Assembly (NCBI GenBank): GCA_021613535.1
Contig: CP075495.1
Coordinates: 12,462,001 to 12,526,000, forward strand
DNA: 64,000 nt
Direction of reading: 5' to 3'
Source: Adineta vaga
Lineage: Eukaryota; Rotifera
Part shown: piece after piece, positions 1 to 12,292 of the stretch
Numbering within the stretch: the stretch's first letter is position 1
Layout: each line of letters starts with the position of its first letter
Translations under genes and position numbers: made by a program
The notes under the pieces: generated by a model
Told to the model about the DNA's origin: nothing
The model's database searches: none
What the model saw: the letters and a program-made list of their open reading frames with translations, nothing else

Positions 1-1311
1 ATTTCATGTGTATTTTATTCTTGTAATCTCTAATCTTAAACTAAGAGAAAAAGGTCAACATAATTTCGAAATATTTTCTTCTCTTCATGGATTTGATCAA
101 AGTACTTGATTGTCATTGCTGTATGATCACATGCCTTCGCTTTTTTATTATCTATCTTTCACTATTTAAATAGAAGACATTGACTGTCATCAGTAAAAAT
201 AAATCTTCGACCAAGGATACATTATTTATATCATTAATAAATTCCTAGATCGTATCCACAGAGGTTTTTCTTGACAGTTTTTTTCTTCTATTTATATTCG
301 ATTATGCTATCTAAATGAATAATGAAGAAGATACGAGCCGAAATCTAGAATAAAGACTGTATTTGATTGCATATTTTTTGTCAATCTTTATAGAATTATT
401 CAATATTTGATGATAAAACAACGAATAAATTAAAAAAGTCGTCGATGAGAAACAAGAAACAAAAGCTCTACTGATATAAAAAAGTATTATTTACGATTTT
501 ATTATTATTAATTTATCAGATAATGTCATAAAGAAAATGAACTAATTTGACGTATTGAAAATATCTTTAGATATGCATATATTGGAACCTATTATCATTG
601 AAATAATAAACTATAGAAACAAATAATATAGGTATCAGCTTGAAATTTAAGATCGAGTTATATTTAACTGTACTTGGCCGAAACCTTTTGAGTTAGTGAA
701 CATGTGTTACATTTAATTTGTTTAAGTATATTGATCTGCATATTTTCATACTGGTTACAACGACGCAAATCTTATGATTATACTAAATGAGTTTATTTCG
801 GAGATGCATTGATGTGTCGACATATCTGATATCGTGCTAGTTAGAATACATTGGTGTAGATCTAACTATCAGCTGTAATATCCCAAAGTAGAAGACGAAG
901 ACAGAATAGGCAATATAATGATCTTATCTTGTGCAATAAGCAAAACAAAAATTCGATGATTACCTATGTAATAGTTTCATTAATTTCCTTTTAGATTGAC
1001 TATAGAAAAGAAAAAAAAAATCCTCGATGATTTTTTATGCTTCATTGCTTTAGACATTGACGAACTTTATCAATTATTTGAATCAGTAAGAAATATTAAA
1101 GTTGCTTAGTAGGCTTTTTCAATGAAATTTTTTCAACTTATATTTTTAAAATAACAAAATATTTATATAAATAATTTCTAACGATCAATCGAGTATTTAT
1201 TATACATCGCTTAGTAATGACTATATACAAGCAGCTAAAAGTTGCTATTTATATAGATATAAAATGAGTGTGAAAGAAATGTTGATTTGATCTATTTTAT
1301 TCATTTTAGAT
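1..1311. other. AT-rich region without a visible gene
   Basis: No ORF of note on either strand and no recognisable RNA gene. It probably holds the 5' untranslated region and promoter of the FRS2-like gene that follows, since a pyrimidine-rich acceptor (TTTTAG) ends two bases before that gene's ATG. Confidence 0.5.
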
Positions 1312-2440
1312 ATGGGTAATAGTAGTGGATCGACTCATCTTTCTAATGATCTTATTAATACACGATTACCAGTGACAGATGATATATTTAAAGTTGATAA
1401 TATCAATTCCTGCGGTCGAAAACATGCAGTAGCAAAACTTCAAGTATCAAATAATAATTTATGTATTCGACAAAAACATCGACAATCATTATATATTCCA
1501 TTAGAAACAATAAAACGTTACGGTTTAGATGGTTCAATCTTTATTCTCGAATGTGGACGACGCGCACCACTTGGACAAGCACGATATGCATTTCGTTGTA
1601 AACAAGCACGTCGTCTTGTTGATTGTCTTGATCAACGTATATCTCTTCGATCAAAACAATTATTAGAACAACAACGACGAAGTACAATTCTACCATCATC
1701 ACCATTAACAAATGCGTCACCAAACTCAAATCCTCGACGACGTCGAACTCAATCTGATCACGGTATATCTCGTCGTGCACCATCATCAATTCTTTTTTCA
1801 ACATCATCATCTACATCCGTTTCTTTCAATTCAAGAGCCACATTTTCATGTCGAAACTCTGTACCAAATTTATCGGAAAACTATCTTCCATTTAATACAC
1901 TTCCTTGTGATGATCATGACGATGATGAAGAAGAAGCACAACAACAACAGCAAGAAAGACTGTTTTCGGCAAAACTTAAACAACCTCTTGATAAAACGCT
2001 CGATCAAGAATTGAATTATGTAGAATTTAAACCAGAATCATTTAAATTCTCGATTGATGAAGAAGGTAATATGAAATTGATAAAAATATATAAATATAAT
2101 TTTTTACGCTTTTTCATCTCAAGATTTATCACCAGTATTGAACGTACCAATCATCCGTCCAGAAGATGTAGATTTAGAATCAACGAAACAATCTCCTACA
2201 CAACAACCACGTAAACGATCACTTTTATCAGTATTTAATAATCATCAACAAAAATCAAATAAAACTGTAACAGTCAATCAAATCAATTCATCAGCAATCT
2301 CTTCGATGAAATCTGAATCATCGTCGACAACAACAACAACACCGTATGTTTATATAGATCATGAGAAAACGGTAACATTAACAGATATAGCAAATAAACG
2401 ATTGCAACATCAGCAACAAGTGCGTCGCGTTGAAATATAG
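1312..2440 (+). CDS. FRS2: FRS2/FRS3-like myristoylated PTB-domain adaptor
   Basis: Predicted docking adaptor linking receptor tyrosine kinases (FGF receptor type) to downstream signalling at the plasma membrane. Two exons, 1312-2065 and 2124-2440, join in phase to about 356 residues. The protein begins MGNSSG, a good N-myristoylation signal. Residues about 25-110 look like an IRS-type PTB domain, with the family-typical block of Leu-Glu-Cys-Gly-Arg-Arg, then Phe-Arg-Cys and a C-terminal helix. The rest is Ser/Gln/Arg-rich and disordered, with an LNYVEF tyrosine motif near 240 and a YVYIDHEKT block near the end that resembles the FRS2 C-terminus. It is shorter than vertebrate FRS2 (about 500). 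The AG at 1308-1309, preceded by TTTT, is a likely splice or trans-splice acceptor. DOK-type adaptors are the alternative, but they carry a PH domain that is absent here. Confidence 0.72.
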
Positions 2441-2923
2441 TCAAATCATATAATCTAATTTCTATACTATCAAGTTTGATGTGTAACATATATAAATTTT
2501 CATATCGTTCAGCATAGTTTATTGGAAAATATTCATAGTAATTCTTATGATAATATATGTGCATTACGATTTATTTATCATTATATTATACAATTATAGG
2601 AAAGTGTTCTTTTTTTATTGAAATGAAACATAATAAATTTTAATCAGGAGTAATTTCTAATTCAGATTCAAATAACATGAACGTATTCTCAGAAAAGTTA
2701 TACGTCACCCTCAAGTTTCAATCTAGCTTTATAACCGAATTTAATACAAACTTTATCGTAAATAAGACAACACAAAGTTTATTATGAAATCAATGATAGA
2801 TTATGGATAATGACAAAGAAAGAAACAAATCAATTGTATTACAAAATTATTCATATATCTGATTACATCACACAGGATCATATTTTAAACATAATTTGCA
2901 TTAATCGAGATAACTTGAAGTTT
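2441..2923. other. Intergenic region between convergent genes
   Basis: Convergent 3' ends of the FRS2-like and LZIC genes. AT-rich, with no ORF or structured element that I can support. Confidence 0.4.
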
Positions 2924-3677
<754 letters not shown>

Positions 3678-3756
3678 AATGAAATGAAAATATCTAAAAT
3701 ATGATTATTGAGAAGATTTATTTTCTTCGAGATTCTTTTCAAAAATCTGATTAAAA

Positions 3757-4662
3757 TTAAAGAATTGACAACGAATTTGTAACAGAAATAAAAGCTAAAT
3801 CAGTAACGAATATTGCATGTGAATAATTCTTAGATAATAAAATTAAACCATTTGTTTCATAGATTCGTACACAATCTACTGCACCACCAACGGATAGATC
3901 GAACAATAAATCGTTGGTGTTTATTTTCAGGCCATTGAATAATAGAACTTTTGCATCTATCAATCAATGTGTTTGAGGTACAAGACTAGTACATAGAAAA
4001 ACATTTTAGATTCGATGATGCAATACCAAAACGAACATGATGAATACGATAGAACGGTTTTCGTGAAGTTGTACATTTATTTTCACCAAATTGATGTAGA
4101 TCAAGTTGACTATGTCTATTAAATGGTGATGAACATTGACGAACGTGAACATGATAATCTCGTGATACACTTACTAACCATGTTCTCAACGGATCAATTG
4201 TTAAATCATCAATTTCTTTCTCATGTGCTGTCAATGAAGTGTCATAGATGACCGACGTTTTAAATTTCTTATATCGGATGCTGAAGAATTTTTTCTTGAT
4301 CGTATCGATGTTGATAACGATGTTACATCGAGCATATTCGATGTTGATGGAGGTGTCGGTGGTAGCGTAATATGCAACAGATCAGCATCAGGATCAGTTT
4401 CAGATGCTTTGAACACAATTACTTTTAAATGATGATTAAATGCTAATATTAAATATTCATGTTGTTTACGTATATAAACCATATGCATTACACTATCATG
4501 TTGAGAAAAACTATTAACATTTGGTACTGAAGATTTTGGATTATTCGGATTCGATGATTGATTTAAATGAATCCATTTTAAATCTACACCATTATCAATA
4601 TCAGTTTTTGCTCTGCCACCACCATACCAGCAATGGCTATCTCATACCTCAAGATTTCAATG
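3757..4662 (-). pseudogene. PREB: PREB/SEC12-like pseudogene
   Basis: Fragments of a SEC12-type WD40 guanine-exchange factor (ER exit, SAR1 activation) lie in order on the minus strand but in different frames. The N-terminal piece has GGGRAKTDIDNG (about 4580-4640). A second piece begins TAHEKEIDDL and has LVSVSRDYHVHVRQ (about 4120-4230). A third ends HAIFVTDLAF (about 3770-3960). Frame changes near 4630 and 4232, stops near 3965-3990, a missing middle WD region and no C-terminal membrane anchor show that it is broken. No usable GT-AG introns restore the frame: the only candidate at 4232 is under 30 nt. Recognition rests on motif order against the animal PREB family. Confidence 0.6.
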
Positions 4663-4821
4663 GTTGAATCTAAATAAATTCTTAGAGAATCAAAACAATG
4701 AAAAATTGTTTTTTTTTTCTTCAATTATTTTCACGTAGCTTGAAAAAATCAAAACAAATAAATATATCACATAAAAATTCAGGAATATGTTGGACAATAA
4801 ATAAAATGACAAACTGGGTCA

Positions 4822-7219
4822 TTACTTAAAATTACGTACAAATGAATCAAAAATAGAAGAACTTTTGTTTTTCAAAAAATCAATTGAACTACTCATTAAA
4901 GTTGAGTGTTGTTGACTTGAAGTAGATGGTAATGAATCAGTTTGATCAGAAACCGATGGATCATTAGGAATGTAATTATCTTTCATTTGAAAAGTAAAAC
5001 GATATTTGATTTATTCATAAATTAAAAGAAAGATCTAATATTACTTACCTTGTGATACTGCTTCCCATTCATAATTATTTAATAGATCTGCCTCATCATT
5101 ATCATTTATATCATCATCGAACCAATATTCGTTCATAAATGATGTACGACTTATATCCTTTACATCATTTTCAATTTTATCAATATAATTTTGAGGCCAA
5201 AGAATTGGTCTCTGTCTAGAGATTTATTAATCAATTGAATGAAAAAAATTCGAATAGAAATTAACTTACCGACTAGGATATCTTTCCAATCGAAGTAATT
5301 TGAACAAATTTTCCAATGTATAACTTACATTATTCAATTCAATGGGAATACCTTGTGATAAACAACTACTGATAATATTTGCATTTAATTTTGCTATATT
5401 TGCACGAAGACAATCAATTGTTAGATTGTTTGTATTAAATTCTCTGAAATAAAAAAAGAAACAAATTGAATAAGATTTTCTTGTTAGTCATGTCTTACAA
5501 TTGATGTAAACGAAATGGAAGATTTATATGAAGATATACGGCGATAATATTTATCAATTGACAAGCGTGTGAGAGTCCGGATATAACTTCATATAAATCA
5601 TGTGATACTGATGTTCGAGGAGAATCAGGTTCATGTATATCATTATCAATATTGCATAGTGAAAGTACTAAATATTAAAGACATAAATATTACGAATTTA
5701 ATTTAAAACAAGTAATGGCTATTATACAAAAAAATCTCAATATATATTTTCACAGCAGAATAAAGTCTGTTATTTGAAAGAAATTACAAAACATATGGTA
5801 TGTTGTTATCTATAAGAATGTTATTTTCAAATTTATAAACTTGATAAATAGAAGAAAACAAACTTATAAATAATGTGATATGTCTACTTATTGTCAAAAA
5901 TGGTTTTCTTCCTTCTCCTCCTCTGCGGAGTTACCGAATTTCCTATGTTTTACTACTTCAACTCAATTTTAGATGTAAAATATACCAAATGAGATATGAA
6001 TCAAACACTTTCATGATGTGCCTATGTTTCTTGTTAAAATTAAGCTTTAATTTTCATGAAAGTGAATTATTAGTTACATACGACTATCAATTCGATAATC
6101 TCCATTCTTTGATAGATGTGATCGTACAATTCGATATCTATAATCTTGAATATTTAATATTTCTTGTTGCTCTACTTGTTCCTCATTCGTTCCATCACTA
6201 GTTGATAATTGTGCTTGTAATAAATCTTTAATTCTTGTTGCAAGATCACTAAAATACGTGCAAATGTGATATATAATGACTAAACAAGTATTTCTTTCTT
6301 ACTCTTCCATAGCTGAAACTTCTTCGATGGGAAAAATGTATTTTGATAATTCATCAAGTTGTTCACGACGAATTTTATTTAATTTATTCGTGTGTTTTAT
6401 TAATGAATGAATTCTTTTTCCAATATCTTCTTTGGTTAATTCCATAGTATTCTTGATATCATTTGATTCTGTTTTTATCGTTTGAATTTGATTACGAATC
6501 GTATTGATACGTTGAAGAGTTTCGATTTTCAATTGTTTTTCTAAAATAAAACAAAGATTGCAAGTTGAAATCGAGAAAAATTCAAGATAAATGTACTTCG
6601 TTCAATTTGTTCTTGAAAGATGTTTATCTTGTTACGAATTAGATGTAGACGAGCTTTTCGTACTTGAATTTCATCTGACTAAAATCAAACAATGAAAACA
6701 TTAACAATCAATAATGATCTTCTTTACCATTTGATGAATTTCAATGGACTGTTGAACTTTCGTTTCATATCTAATCAATAAAAAATTAGTAAATGGAATC
6801 ATTATCAAATGATCTTACTCCAATTGTAGAATTTGTTTTTCGGATCGAAATTTTTTCAACAAAAACATTCTATCAGAACATCGAAGATGGTATGTTTTAT
6901 TCTTGGAATATTGTAGAAATTCATCATAATCAGTCTTGTTTAATAATTTGAGCAAAAATTCTCGTTTTTTATGAGAACATGTTTCATGATTCGATGGACA
7001 AAAATCACCGGAATTTACACATGTTGAACATGTTAAGATTGGATTACCACGACGTTTATGACATGTATCACATTTATATGAGAAGTTTTTGAAATTTTCT
7101 TCTCCTTTATTTTCATTTGTATCTCCAGAAGAATTTTCTCGATAAACTGAGAAAAAAAACTGATTTGGTGATGGTATCAATGGTGTATCATCATTGGTAT
7201 CATCCTCATCATGATCCAT
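4822..7219 (-). CDS. ATG14: ATG14 (Barkor), autophagy PI3-kinase complex I subunit
   Basis: Directs the class III PI3-kinase VPS34/Beclin-1 complex to the ER to start autophagosome formation. Nine exons (6819-7219, 6728-6770, 6597-6678, 6303-6540, 6082-6248, 5499-5667, 5270-5443, 5049-5215, 4822-4979) keep phase throughout and give about 532 residues (human 492). Seen: an N-terminal cysteine cluster CDTC and CSTCVNSGDFC at residues about 55-75, where the family has its ER-targeting cysteines. Next come a long coiled coil (about 95-240) and the family-typical IFPIEEV, then a helical block (LSHACQLINIIAVYLHINLP) matching the conserved CYATQLVNI region. The tail has EWEAV followed by a Ser-rich amphipathic SIFDSFVRNF, like the BATS membrane-curvature domain. 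The intron at 5668-6081 (about 414 nt) is unusually long for this window. An acceptor-like AG at 7229-7230 lies 10 bases before the ATG. Confidence 0.88.
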
Positions 7220-7357
7220 AATTGAAATCTGTAAACAACATTAAAAAAGAAAAAATATAATACCATCAATAAATTTCCTTTTGAAATAAAGAACAAGAAC
7301 ATATGTGATTATGAACATTTTATTATTAGTATTATTATAATTAGTCAATGAATTGGA

Positions 7358-8755
7358 TTAGACACTATCTGGTATAGGAAAATGACTAAGAAGTTGAGTA
7401 ATCGTGGAATTTTTCTTGCTATTTTGTGGTGTATGTGATAAAAATGCTCGACGTTCTTCTTCACTTGTTCGCTGACCAATACGTTCACCCATTCGAACAA
7501 GTGTTTCCATGGAATTCTTTGAATTATGATGTAAATCATCATCCCATTTTATCATTCCAGCTTTGAAAACAATTACAACTGTACTACCACCATATGCAAA
7601 ATAACCTAAAGATATCAAAGAAAAAGAAGAGATATATTTTATAATTTAAAATAAAAATATCTGACCAAGTTCATCGCCTTTTTCGATTGTTTGACATGGT
7701 GTAACAGTGAAATTAACTGAACCAACAAGTAAAGCTCCTATAGCAACGAAAACAACTTTTTCAAAATAATCACTATTGATTGTAATAACTGTTCTTTGAT
7801 TTCTTGTTAAAACATCTAATTGTTCTTGTATAGCAATTGGATTAACTGTGTAATAAGTTCCTGAAATTTTCTTCATTTGTTCTCCAATTGTACCGCGAAT
7901 GGGCGAATGAAATCGATGATAATCAACAGGCGCTAAACGAAAGATTGCTATGGAACCACCATCAAATTCTTTTGCCAATGTTTCGTTTTCAAATAAATAT
8001 CGAAGAGAAAATTGATGACCTTTGATCCAAATACGAGTTGCTTCCGATATATTATCAAATGTTATTAAACGACAATCAGCAGCTGATACAACAACATTTG
8101 GTTCATTGAGAGCAGCAATAGGTCGTGCATCAGCTTTTAATTTACGATAGAAAAATTCATTAAATGTAAAATATGCTGAAAGATTGGGTTCAAGTAATTC
8201 ATTTAAATCAATTTGATACATTTTAACGAAGCCAGGAATATGTTTACGTGATTTTGGTTCATCAAATGCTTCGCCTAAACGTAATGTTTCACGTGCAAAA
8301 AAGTTTCTTATCGTACTCGTATGTAATAATTCACGTTGAACAGGTCCACTGAATAATAAACGCATACCATGTTTATGATAAGATGGCATCTGTTCATAGA
8401 TTAAACGATTTGTACGACGATCGAGAACTTTAAAAGCATATCTCATGCCTTGATTATCTTCATATTTGAATAAACTTGCTGGTAAGTCATATTCTAAATC
8501 ATGTTTTATTGTTTCTTGTGTTGGTGCAATTGAACGAAGAAGAAAACCGAAATAATCTTGTGGATTTGGAATATTTTCTCCTGGAGTTGATTCTATCGAA
8601 CATGTTTGATCAATCATTTCGGACAGTGCTGTTTGTGCTTGAGATATATCTTCATCATCCATATCGTTCAGTAATTCCGATAGATTATTGATTGAAACAG
8701 TATCTGTTGAATCATTGCCATTTGTTATAATTCTATTGGCATCCATTTCCTCCAT
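7358..8755 (-). CDS. PISD: Phosphatidylserine decarboxylase, GGST (type II-like)
   Basis: Converts phosphatidylserine to phosphatidylethanolamine using a self-generated pyruvoyl group. Two exons (7666-8755 and 7358-7605) join in phase to 445 residues. The core domain starts near residue 120. Visible are VSAADCRL with the likely catalytic Asp, DYHRFHSP with the conserved His, and AYGGST, the autocleavage site that separates beta and alpha chains, just after the intron. The motif is GGST, as in fungal and plant type II enzymes, rather than the LGST of the mitochondrial animal enzyme. The first 115 residues are acidic and disordered, with no mitochondrial presequence, membrane segment or C2 domain that I can see, which suggests a cytosolic or peripheral location. 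It lies 138 bp upstream of ATG14 in the same orientation. Confidence 0.88.
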
Positions 8756-9518
8756 TGTTCAATCTAAGTATGGATATTCAGTCAGGTTTCTTTACTTTTT
8801 CTTTCTGTTGAAAATGTAATTGTTTTTCTCAATGAGATGAAAATATATAATGAGCTTTTTAGCATATACCAAAATGGAGCCATATTTCCGCTTCGAAACT
8901 CCCACAATATGCATCACAGCTGCCGTCTATTTGAAAAAAAGAAAATAATTTTTCAAATTTTTTTCTCTTAACTACTTTTTAATAATGAAAAGAAATGTTC
9001 ATAATCTTTGAAATAGTTTGTTATACTTTTGCTAAAGAAAAAGAAAAAGAAAAACGAGAAACAAATTCATGCATTACAATAAATACGTTGATTTAATCTT
9101 GGTTTATACGCATAAAAATGTAAAATCAATGAACTAGTAGGGAAAGAGAATGAATTTTTTTTTCAGAAAAAAAAATAACACAGAAAAGTTTATCGGTTCC
9201 TTTTTATGTCAAAAAAACGTTTAAGAGAGAAAGAAGAAAACATCTGAAGTAGTCAACAAATAGCTAATGGTATAAATGTGTTTTACTCGTGTCATTGATA
9301 ATCTAGGAAATAGGTATCATTAGAAAAAGAAAACATGAAAAAAAAACTCAAGGACCGGATTAGAATTAAACACAGAAAACGAAGAATCATTCGAATAACA
9401 AAGAACTTGAAAAGAATGTATTAAAACAGGCATCATTAACGAAAAAACATTTTCTTTCTTCATAAAAACTACTGTTGGATATTCTATCGCAAAAACATTG
9501 ATCAACTTAAATTTTCTT
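8756..9518. other. AT-rich intergenic region
   Basis: Upstream of the decarboxylase and downstream of the SERTA-like gene. Poly-A and poly-T runs only; the short minus-strand ORF at 9320-9505 has no coding character. Confidence 0.4.
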
Positions 9519-10222
9519 CTAATGAATAAGTGTTTGTTCAGGTGTTGAAGAAAAATTCAAAGCATTTTTTGTAGATGATGAGACAAATGTTGCAGTCGTA
9601 TTGGTTAATTCAGCACAAAGATCTTGGAAGAATTGATCAGTTTCGTCGTACGAATTGATTTCTGACATTGAATGGAGATTCTGATTCGAATCATGTTGAT
9701 TAGTTTCGTTGAAATGAAAATTATCTGTCGGTACATTTTGTCGTCTTTCAGCACCGATTGCACGTTTTAGCAAAACATTAACATCTGAGGTTTCATCAAG
9801 ATTCATTGTATCATATGTGGAAATTTGACTATCTAACTGACTATTCTCAACACTATTAAATAGATCGGATTCAATATCCATATCATCAGCACAATTTGTA
9901 TCGATATCAAGTATCCAAGAATTACTATTGGTGGTTAGATCATTATTATTGCTCTCATGAGAATATGTCGGAACGAAATCTTGTTCATAGTGATTTGTTG
10001 GAAGTTGGTGATTTTCAATCGTTTTTAAAAAACGCCATACTAATAATCGATCACGTAACGAAGCTTCAGTTGGACGATGATGTTGGCTTATTGTTGAGCG
10101 TTGTAACTGGAAAAATATAAAATAAAATAAATCTTCCATATACTTTATGTAAATATAAACAAACACACCTTCTCATAGGATAATAAAATATACAATTGCA
10201 TTAATTCTGTTGAATTGTTCAT
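9519..10222 (-). CDS. SERTA-domain-like protein
   Basis: Two exons (10169-10222 and 9519-10106) join in phase to 213 residues. The N-terminal 45 residues (MNNSTELMQLYILLSYEKLQ, then RPTEASLRDRLLVWRFLKTIE) resemble a SERTA motif, the short helical module of SERTAD/CDCA4 cell-cycle and transcription cofactors: a Leu-rich helix, then Pro-x-x-x-SLR-x-x-x-LV-x-x-x-L. The remaining 165 residues are acidic, Ser/Asn-rich and disordered, with several Asp/Leu clusters (DIDTNCADDMDIESDLF, DQFFQDLCAELT) of the kind seen in activation domains; SERTAD proteins also end in an acidic activation region. The assignment is from pattern only. If wrong, this is a lineage-specific acidic nuclear protein. Confidence 0.5.
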
Positions 10223-11011
10223 AGTATGTGCAATAATAATAAATCAAGAAAAATTATATGCAACAATCTAAAATAAATGAAGAAGTAGTGCTTATATTTA
10301 AACTCAATTGCATAAGAATAATGTAAAAATCTTGTGAAATAATCAAATTAGTCATGTTGGAAGAAGATTTCTACCTACATGACTATGAATCATTCTAGAA
10401 AGAAGAGAGAAGAAAAGAGAGACAAAAAAGATGCACATCTGATCCGACCTTTCCTTTCCTTAATCAAGACGCAGACAAGGGAGAAGTTTTATCCACTGAG
10501 AAAATTCGAATAGATAAAAAATTGTAGTTTGTTTTTCACAATTTTTTTTCGTTGGAAAATCATATAACGAAACGTTCTTTTGTATAATTTTAATGCATAA
10601 TGAAATAAAGCAATGCATCAATGCACTTTGATACTATTTGATTGTTATGACAACTGAATGTAGAAAACATTTGAAATGAGAACACGATTGAATTCAATGT
10701 TTGATAGAATAAGAAACAAGGTTTGTTCATTTATTTATATGAAATAAATTAGAATAGTTTAATTTTCAGGATTTAATTAAGCAGTGCACAAGTTTCTTCA
10801 TTGAAAATGTTTAGTGAAATGCAAGAGAGTTTCTTTTGTCTAACTAGAAGTACATTTTCTTTTTGATTTCTTTCATAAATTTAAAAAGAAATTACATGTA
10901 GAGATATCTTTGAGAAATAATTTGTATCTTTTAAAAATTGATGATTATTCATCTTTAAAAATAAATGTTAGCTTTATTTAGAAGTAAATTCCATTCCATA
11001 TATTCTTCATA
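10223..11011. other. Divergent intergenic region
   Basis: Shared upstream region of the minus-strand SERTA-like gene and the plus-strand C2orf73-like gene. No ORF. An acceptor-like TTTATTTAG ends at 10981, 30 bases before the ATG of the plus-strand gene. Confidence 0.4.
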
Positions 11012-12093
11012 ATGTCAACGATCACCTATCCAGATATTATCCATAAAAAAGAGGTTCCTGAAAAATTCAAGTAAATACTTATTCATTAATTTAAATATTC
11101 AATTTCTTCCTCATTCAAATTCAATCTAGTCCAAACAGTTATCGAATCATACATGAAGATATACCCGAACATGAAAGTATTCCATCGTGGTATGGTCACA
11201 CTCATCCTCCACCACTTTATACTGAACCACGTCCTGATCAATTACCTGCACAAGCATCCGAACCACGAAATAATCCTCATGCTGCTCGTAAAGTTGATAT
11301 GGTGTTTACCAATGCTGCTACGTTTAATGCACCATTTGGCATTATTAAAACTGATAATGTACAACGAGAAGAATCATGTTGGTGGGATTGGTCACAACCA
11401 AAAGGAGATACCTATGGACCAGGAGTAAGAACACAAGATGATTGGAAAAAAATACAAGAAAGTTCATATCGAAATGCATTTACAACTGCTGGCGTTATTG
11501 GATCATATGCTAAGAAAAATTCACGTTATTCATCCAATCCACAACATATACGTACAGTTGGAGTTGGTATGTATAATTTAGAAAAATTTATTCGACATCC
11601 TTTCTATTACGTTTTAGTACCCATCACTGATTTTAAACCCGATAATCTTCAATCAGTGAATCAAAAACTTAGTGAAGGAATCTCATTTGAACAACAATAT
11701 AATAGTCGAAGTGCAACAAACTATCCTCTTCGTGGAAGAGTATGTCTTGAAAATTGATTTTCATTCCAACTCTAATCCCTTTTCATTATATAGCGACATG
11801 GAGCTTTTATTATCAAAGAGCAAAAATCTGAAGAAAAACCAATGGAAAGACCTGATTTTCTATCATCAGGGAAAATGGAACGACCTTCAAGTATGTGGGA
11901 TTTACTTCATCCAAAAGAAGATGTTCGTGGACAACTAGGACATAATCCATATAAATATCGCCGTCCATTACCACAAATAAAACGACCACCAGATTACGGG
12001 CAAGTTTGGCAAACAGCACCTTATGCAAATGATTATCAATTCAATTATTCATGTTCACAACCAACTGCTACGAGACAGATTAATTTTGATTGA
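11012..12093 (+). CDS. C2orf73 (CIMIP6)-like ciliary microtubule protein
   Basis: Three exons (11012-11070, 11130-11739, 11794-12093) join in phase to 322 residues. No enzymatic domain or membrane segment. The sequence is rich in Pro, Tyr, Trp, Asn and Arg with short blocks (SWYGHTHPPP, CWWDWSQPKGDTYGPG, YPLRGRRHGAF), the style of proteins that line axonemal microtubules or occur in sperm. The block ISFEQQYNSRS...YPLRGRRHGAF spanning exons 2 and 3 resembles the human C2orf73 family, which is why I name it; this is recall of a motif and moderately uncertain. Rotifers are heavily ciliated, which fits. The product is otherwise a structural protein of unknown role. Confidence 0.5.
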
Positions 12094-12292
12094 TTAACGA
12101 AAAATTTCTTTTTTTTCCATTTAGTCAGATGTTTATTTCCATTTTAACGAGTTCTTCTTTCTCATTATGCGATTTTCATATTTTTTTCTCATACATGAAT
12201 CATTTCTTTATTCATATATTCCAAAAAAGAAAAAAGATAAACGAATTTTTATTTTGATCATTTTTTCAGATTATTTCATCGTTTCTCTTGTC

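Noticed and set aside
4229-4256. A 28-nt GT-AG segment that might splice the PREB fragments together
   Set aside because: Too short for a spliceosomal intron, and the joined product would still lack the central WD repeats.
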